Source: Adiantum capillus-veneris
Lineage: Eukaryota > Streptophyta > Polypodiopsida > Polypodiales > Pteridaceae
Assembly: GCA_014529385.2 (NCBI GenBank)
Contig: CM043958.1
Coordinates: forward strand, 77,314,669 to 77,378,668
Direction of reading: 5' to 3'
Length of the DNA: 64,000 nt
Part shown: piece after piece, positions 62,371 to 64,000 of the stretch
Layout: each line of letters begins with the position of its first letter
Numbering within the stretch: position 1 is the stretch's first letter
Notes under the pieces: generated by a model
What the model was told of the DNA's origin: nothing
The model's database searches: none
Seen by the model: the letters and a program-made list of their open reading frames with translations, nothing else
Translations under genes and position numbers: made by a program

Positions 62371-63968
62371 TTTCTGTGCCTTATTAGGGCACTTCGCGGA
62401 GATATGTCCCTATTCCCCGCATCCAAAGCACTTCCCCTCTCTGATGAAGCAAGCTCTCTCCTCAGGAGTAAGCTTGGGTCGTGCATCCTTTTTCTCTGGG
62501 TTGCTCTTTTTCTTTCTACTTTCATTCCCAGAAGTCTGTTCGGCTCGTTGTGTCATGGCCTCATCTGTGGGGTAGGTCAGACTGCCAGAGTGAATGGCAA
62601 AGCCCCGCTTCGCATGACTCTTCAACTCCTGAATAGAAGTTGACTTCTGTTCCAAGCAGTGATCTCGGATCTCTGTACGTATACCCAAGGTAAACCGCTC
62701 AATCTGTTCTCTGAACGAGATCTTCTTGAATGAAGAGGCGGGTAGAAAAGAGCTCCAGAATCTTTCACAATAAGCATTGATTGTATCTTTCTTGGTCATC
62801 TGAAGATGGTTCCAAGCAGCTCGTATATCTCGTTCATATTCTTACGTCAACCAAGAAGAAATAAAAAGCTTTTTAAATTTCAGCCATTTAACTAGCGCAG
62901 TCTTGTTTAAAAGAAGCGTGAACCACCAAGTACGAGCATTCCTCTTAAAGTAAGAGGCAGCTCTCCGAATCTTGGAGTGCTCTGAATAGCGTCCTCCCGC
63001 GAAAGCGATGTCAAACTGTTGTATAAAAGACAAAGCCTTCGAAGCATCTGAGTATCCTGAAAAAGTATCAAACTTGATCGAGTGGCCACCTTCCTTAAAC
63101 TCTCGGACTTTCTTGCTTTTATTTTCGAGAAAGTCATACTGGTTAGCTTTGTAAACATTCTTCTTGTTCATATAAAAGTTTCCATCATCAGAATCTGAGT
63201 TGTTTGTAGATGAGTCCTCAGTAGAACTGTCAGTCTCTCGGCGAGATTTAGCCTTCTTTGCCTTTTTCTTGCCCTTTCCGAAGCTTTGTTTCTTGCTTCG
63301 CTTTTCGCTTTTTCTGTCTTCTTCGCTCGAGTCTGAAGAGCTAGAAGAACTGTCAAAAGAAGAAGAAGAAGAAGAACTGGGTAAGCCTTCAAACTTGACA
63401 CGCTTCTTCTGTTTCTTTGCCTTGTCGAATGTCGACCGACGACCCAAATATCTAGGAAAGTCAGTGCCTTTCTTCTGCTTTTTGCCGTGCTTTTTGTCTT
63501 TCTTTTGCACGTCGAAAAGCTGAGCAATCCGTGCATCAACCACGTTCTCCAGTTCCTTCTCCGTATATTTCTTGGAGGTAGAAGGTTTCTTGAGAGTGGG
63601 TTTCGGGAGTGGTGTTGTGGTTCTCTGCCACTCCGTCTATACCTCTTCCAAAGAGGTCTGGTTCATATATTTTGTCCAAGAAAGTCAGTGCCTTTCTTCT
63701 GCTTTTTATCGTGCTTTTTGTCTTTCTTTTGCACGTCAAAAAGCTGAGCAATCCGTGCATCAACCACGTTCTCCAGTTCCTTCTCCGTATATTTCTTGGA
63801 GGCAGAAGGTTTCTTGAGAGCGGGTTTCGGGAGTGGTGTTGTGGTTCTTTGCCACTCCGTCTGTACCTCTTCCAAAGAGGTCTGGTTCATATATTTTGCC
63901 ATCTTCGGGTCCTTGGCAAAATTGAGCATCATCTTTGTTGCATCACCAATCAATTGACGACGCTCCAT
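62371..63968 (-). pseudogene. Gag of gypsy-2 with duplication and stop in the knuckle
   Basis: The order is a start segment MERRQLIGDATKMMLNFAKD (63968), a 224-bp tandem duplication, a Lys/Ser-rich stretch, capsid blocks KFDTFSGYSDASKALSFIQQ and HSKIRRAASYFKRNARTWWF, then CERFWSSFLPASSFKKISFR and IEVLKSHAKRGFAI-like text, and a knuckle. The knuckle reads CFGC, GE, stop (TAG 62410-62412), GHISAKC, so the stop is inside an otherwise complete CX2CX4HX4C motif. A frame break lies near 62840. Confidence 0.8.
63457..63900 (-). repeat. 224-bp tandem duplication in gypsy-2 gag
   Basis: Units begin at 63457 and 63681 with AAAGTCAGTGCC and run nearly identical to about 63672 and 63900. 224 is not a multiple of three, which explains the break between the two overlapping gag frames. 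Confidence 0.92.
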
Positions 63969-64000
63969 CTCTTACTGCTCAGCCTAAGTAGGCCTAGGCG

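Larger units (their letters stand above)
58318..64000 (-). mobile_element. Gypsy-2: chromovirus-like Ty3 element, cut by the window edge
   Basis: The minus strand reads gag, knuckle, protease, RT, RNase H, integrase, a chromodomain-like end, polypurine tract and 3' LTR. The 5' LTR lies outside. Its 3' LTR directly abuts the protease end of gypsy-1, so it was inserted there. Multiple stops, a 224-bp duplication in gag and a deletion in the integrase core make it inactive. Confidence 0.88.

Noticed and set aside
62036-62643. Plus-strand ORFs of 179 and 157 codons with hydrophobic stretches resembling membrane segments
   Set aside because: They are antisense to gypsy-2 gag and protease, whose motifs are well supported; hydrophobic composition arises from the complement of lysine-rich gag codons.

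Overview
This 64 kb window looks like repeat-rich nuclear DNA from a plant with a large genome. Three things point to a plant. L1-type LINEs carry an ORF1 with a DUF4283-like part and a CCHC knuckle. There is a Ty1/copia element. There is a Ty3/gypsy element with a second, archaeal-type RNase H after the first, as in the Tat group. The species cannot be named from sequence alone. I found no convincing host gene, rRNA, tRNA or CRISPR array. Nearly everything I can name is a retrotransposon or its debris, mostly broken by stops and frameshifts.

Left part (1-21 kb): a minus-strand LTR element that codes only for Gag and protease ('TR-GAG', copy 1, 681-4451) is joined to a LINE fragment (267-680). 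About 2.4 kb of unassigned DNA follows. Next come a decayed L1-type LINE on the minus strand (6925-11740), a short LINE 3' end (11830-12480), a decayed copia element on the plus strand (12591-16721), and a second L1-type LINE on the plus strand (16722-21232). That last LINE was interrupted by a 347-bp hAT-like MITE with an 8-bp target duplication.

Middle part (21.6-53.4 kb): a different LINE family, here called LINE-TC, fills most of the minus strand. It has a coiled-coil ORF1 and an ORF2 with APE endonuclease, RT and a C-terminal CCHC finger. At least five long copies and about seven short 5'-truncated copies lie head to tail. Almost every junction is a (GA)n tract on the plus strand, that is (TC)n in the LINE's own direction. 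The simplest reading is that the family repeatedly inserts into (TC)n microsatellites, including those next to older copies. One copy (E) was split by TR-GAG copy 2 (34048-42521; 5-bp duplication GTCTC). The gag gene of that element was then split by a third LINE family, LINE-3 (35882-38644; 16-bp duplication). TR-GAG copy 1 shows the uninterrupted gag site, so this nested order can be checked inside the window.

Right part (53.4-64 kb): a Tat-like gypsy element on the minus strand (53428-58317: 3' LTR, integrase, RNase H pair, RT, end of protease) is cut at its protease by the 3' LTR of a second gypsy element. This second one is chromovirus-like, also on the minus strand (58318 to the window end: LTR, polypurine tract, integrase, RNase H, RT, protease, Gag).

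The signals I rate highest are the (TC)n-linked LINE array, the recurrent (TC)nAG form of its 5' junctions, a 105-nt exon-like module found three times beside these arrays, the nested insertions with matching empty site, two adjacent foldbacks inside a LINE ORF1, and extreme G and C homopolymers inside element genes. All homology statements are by eye from the sequence and from family knowledge; no database search was run.
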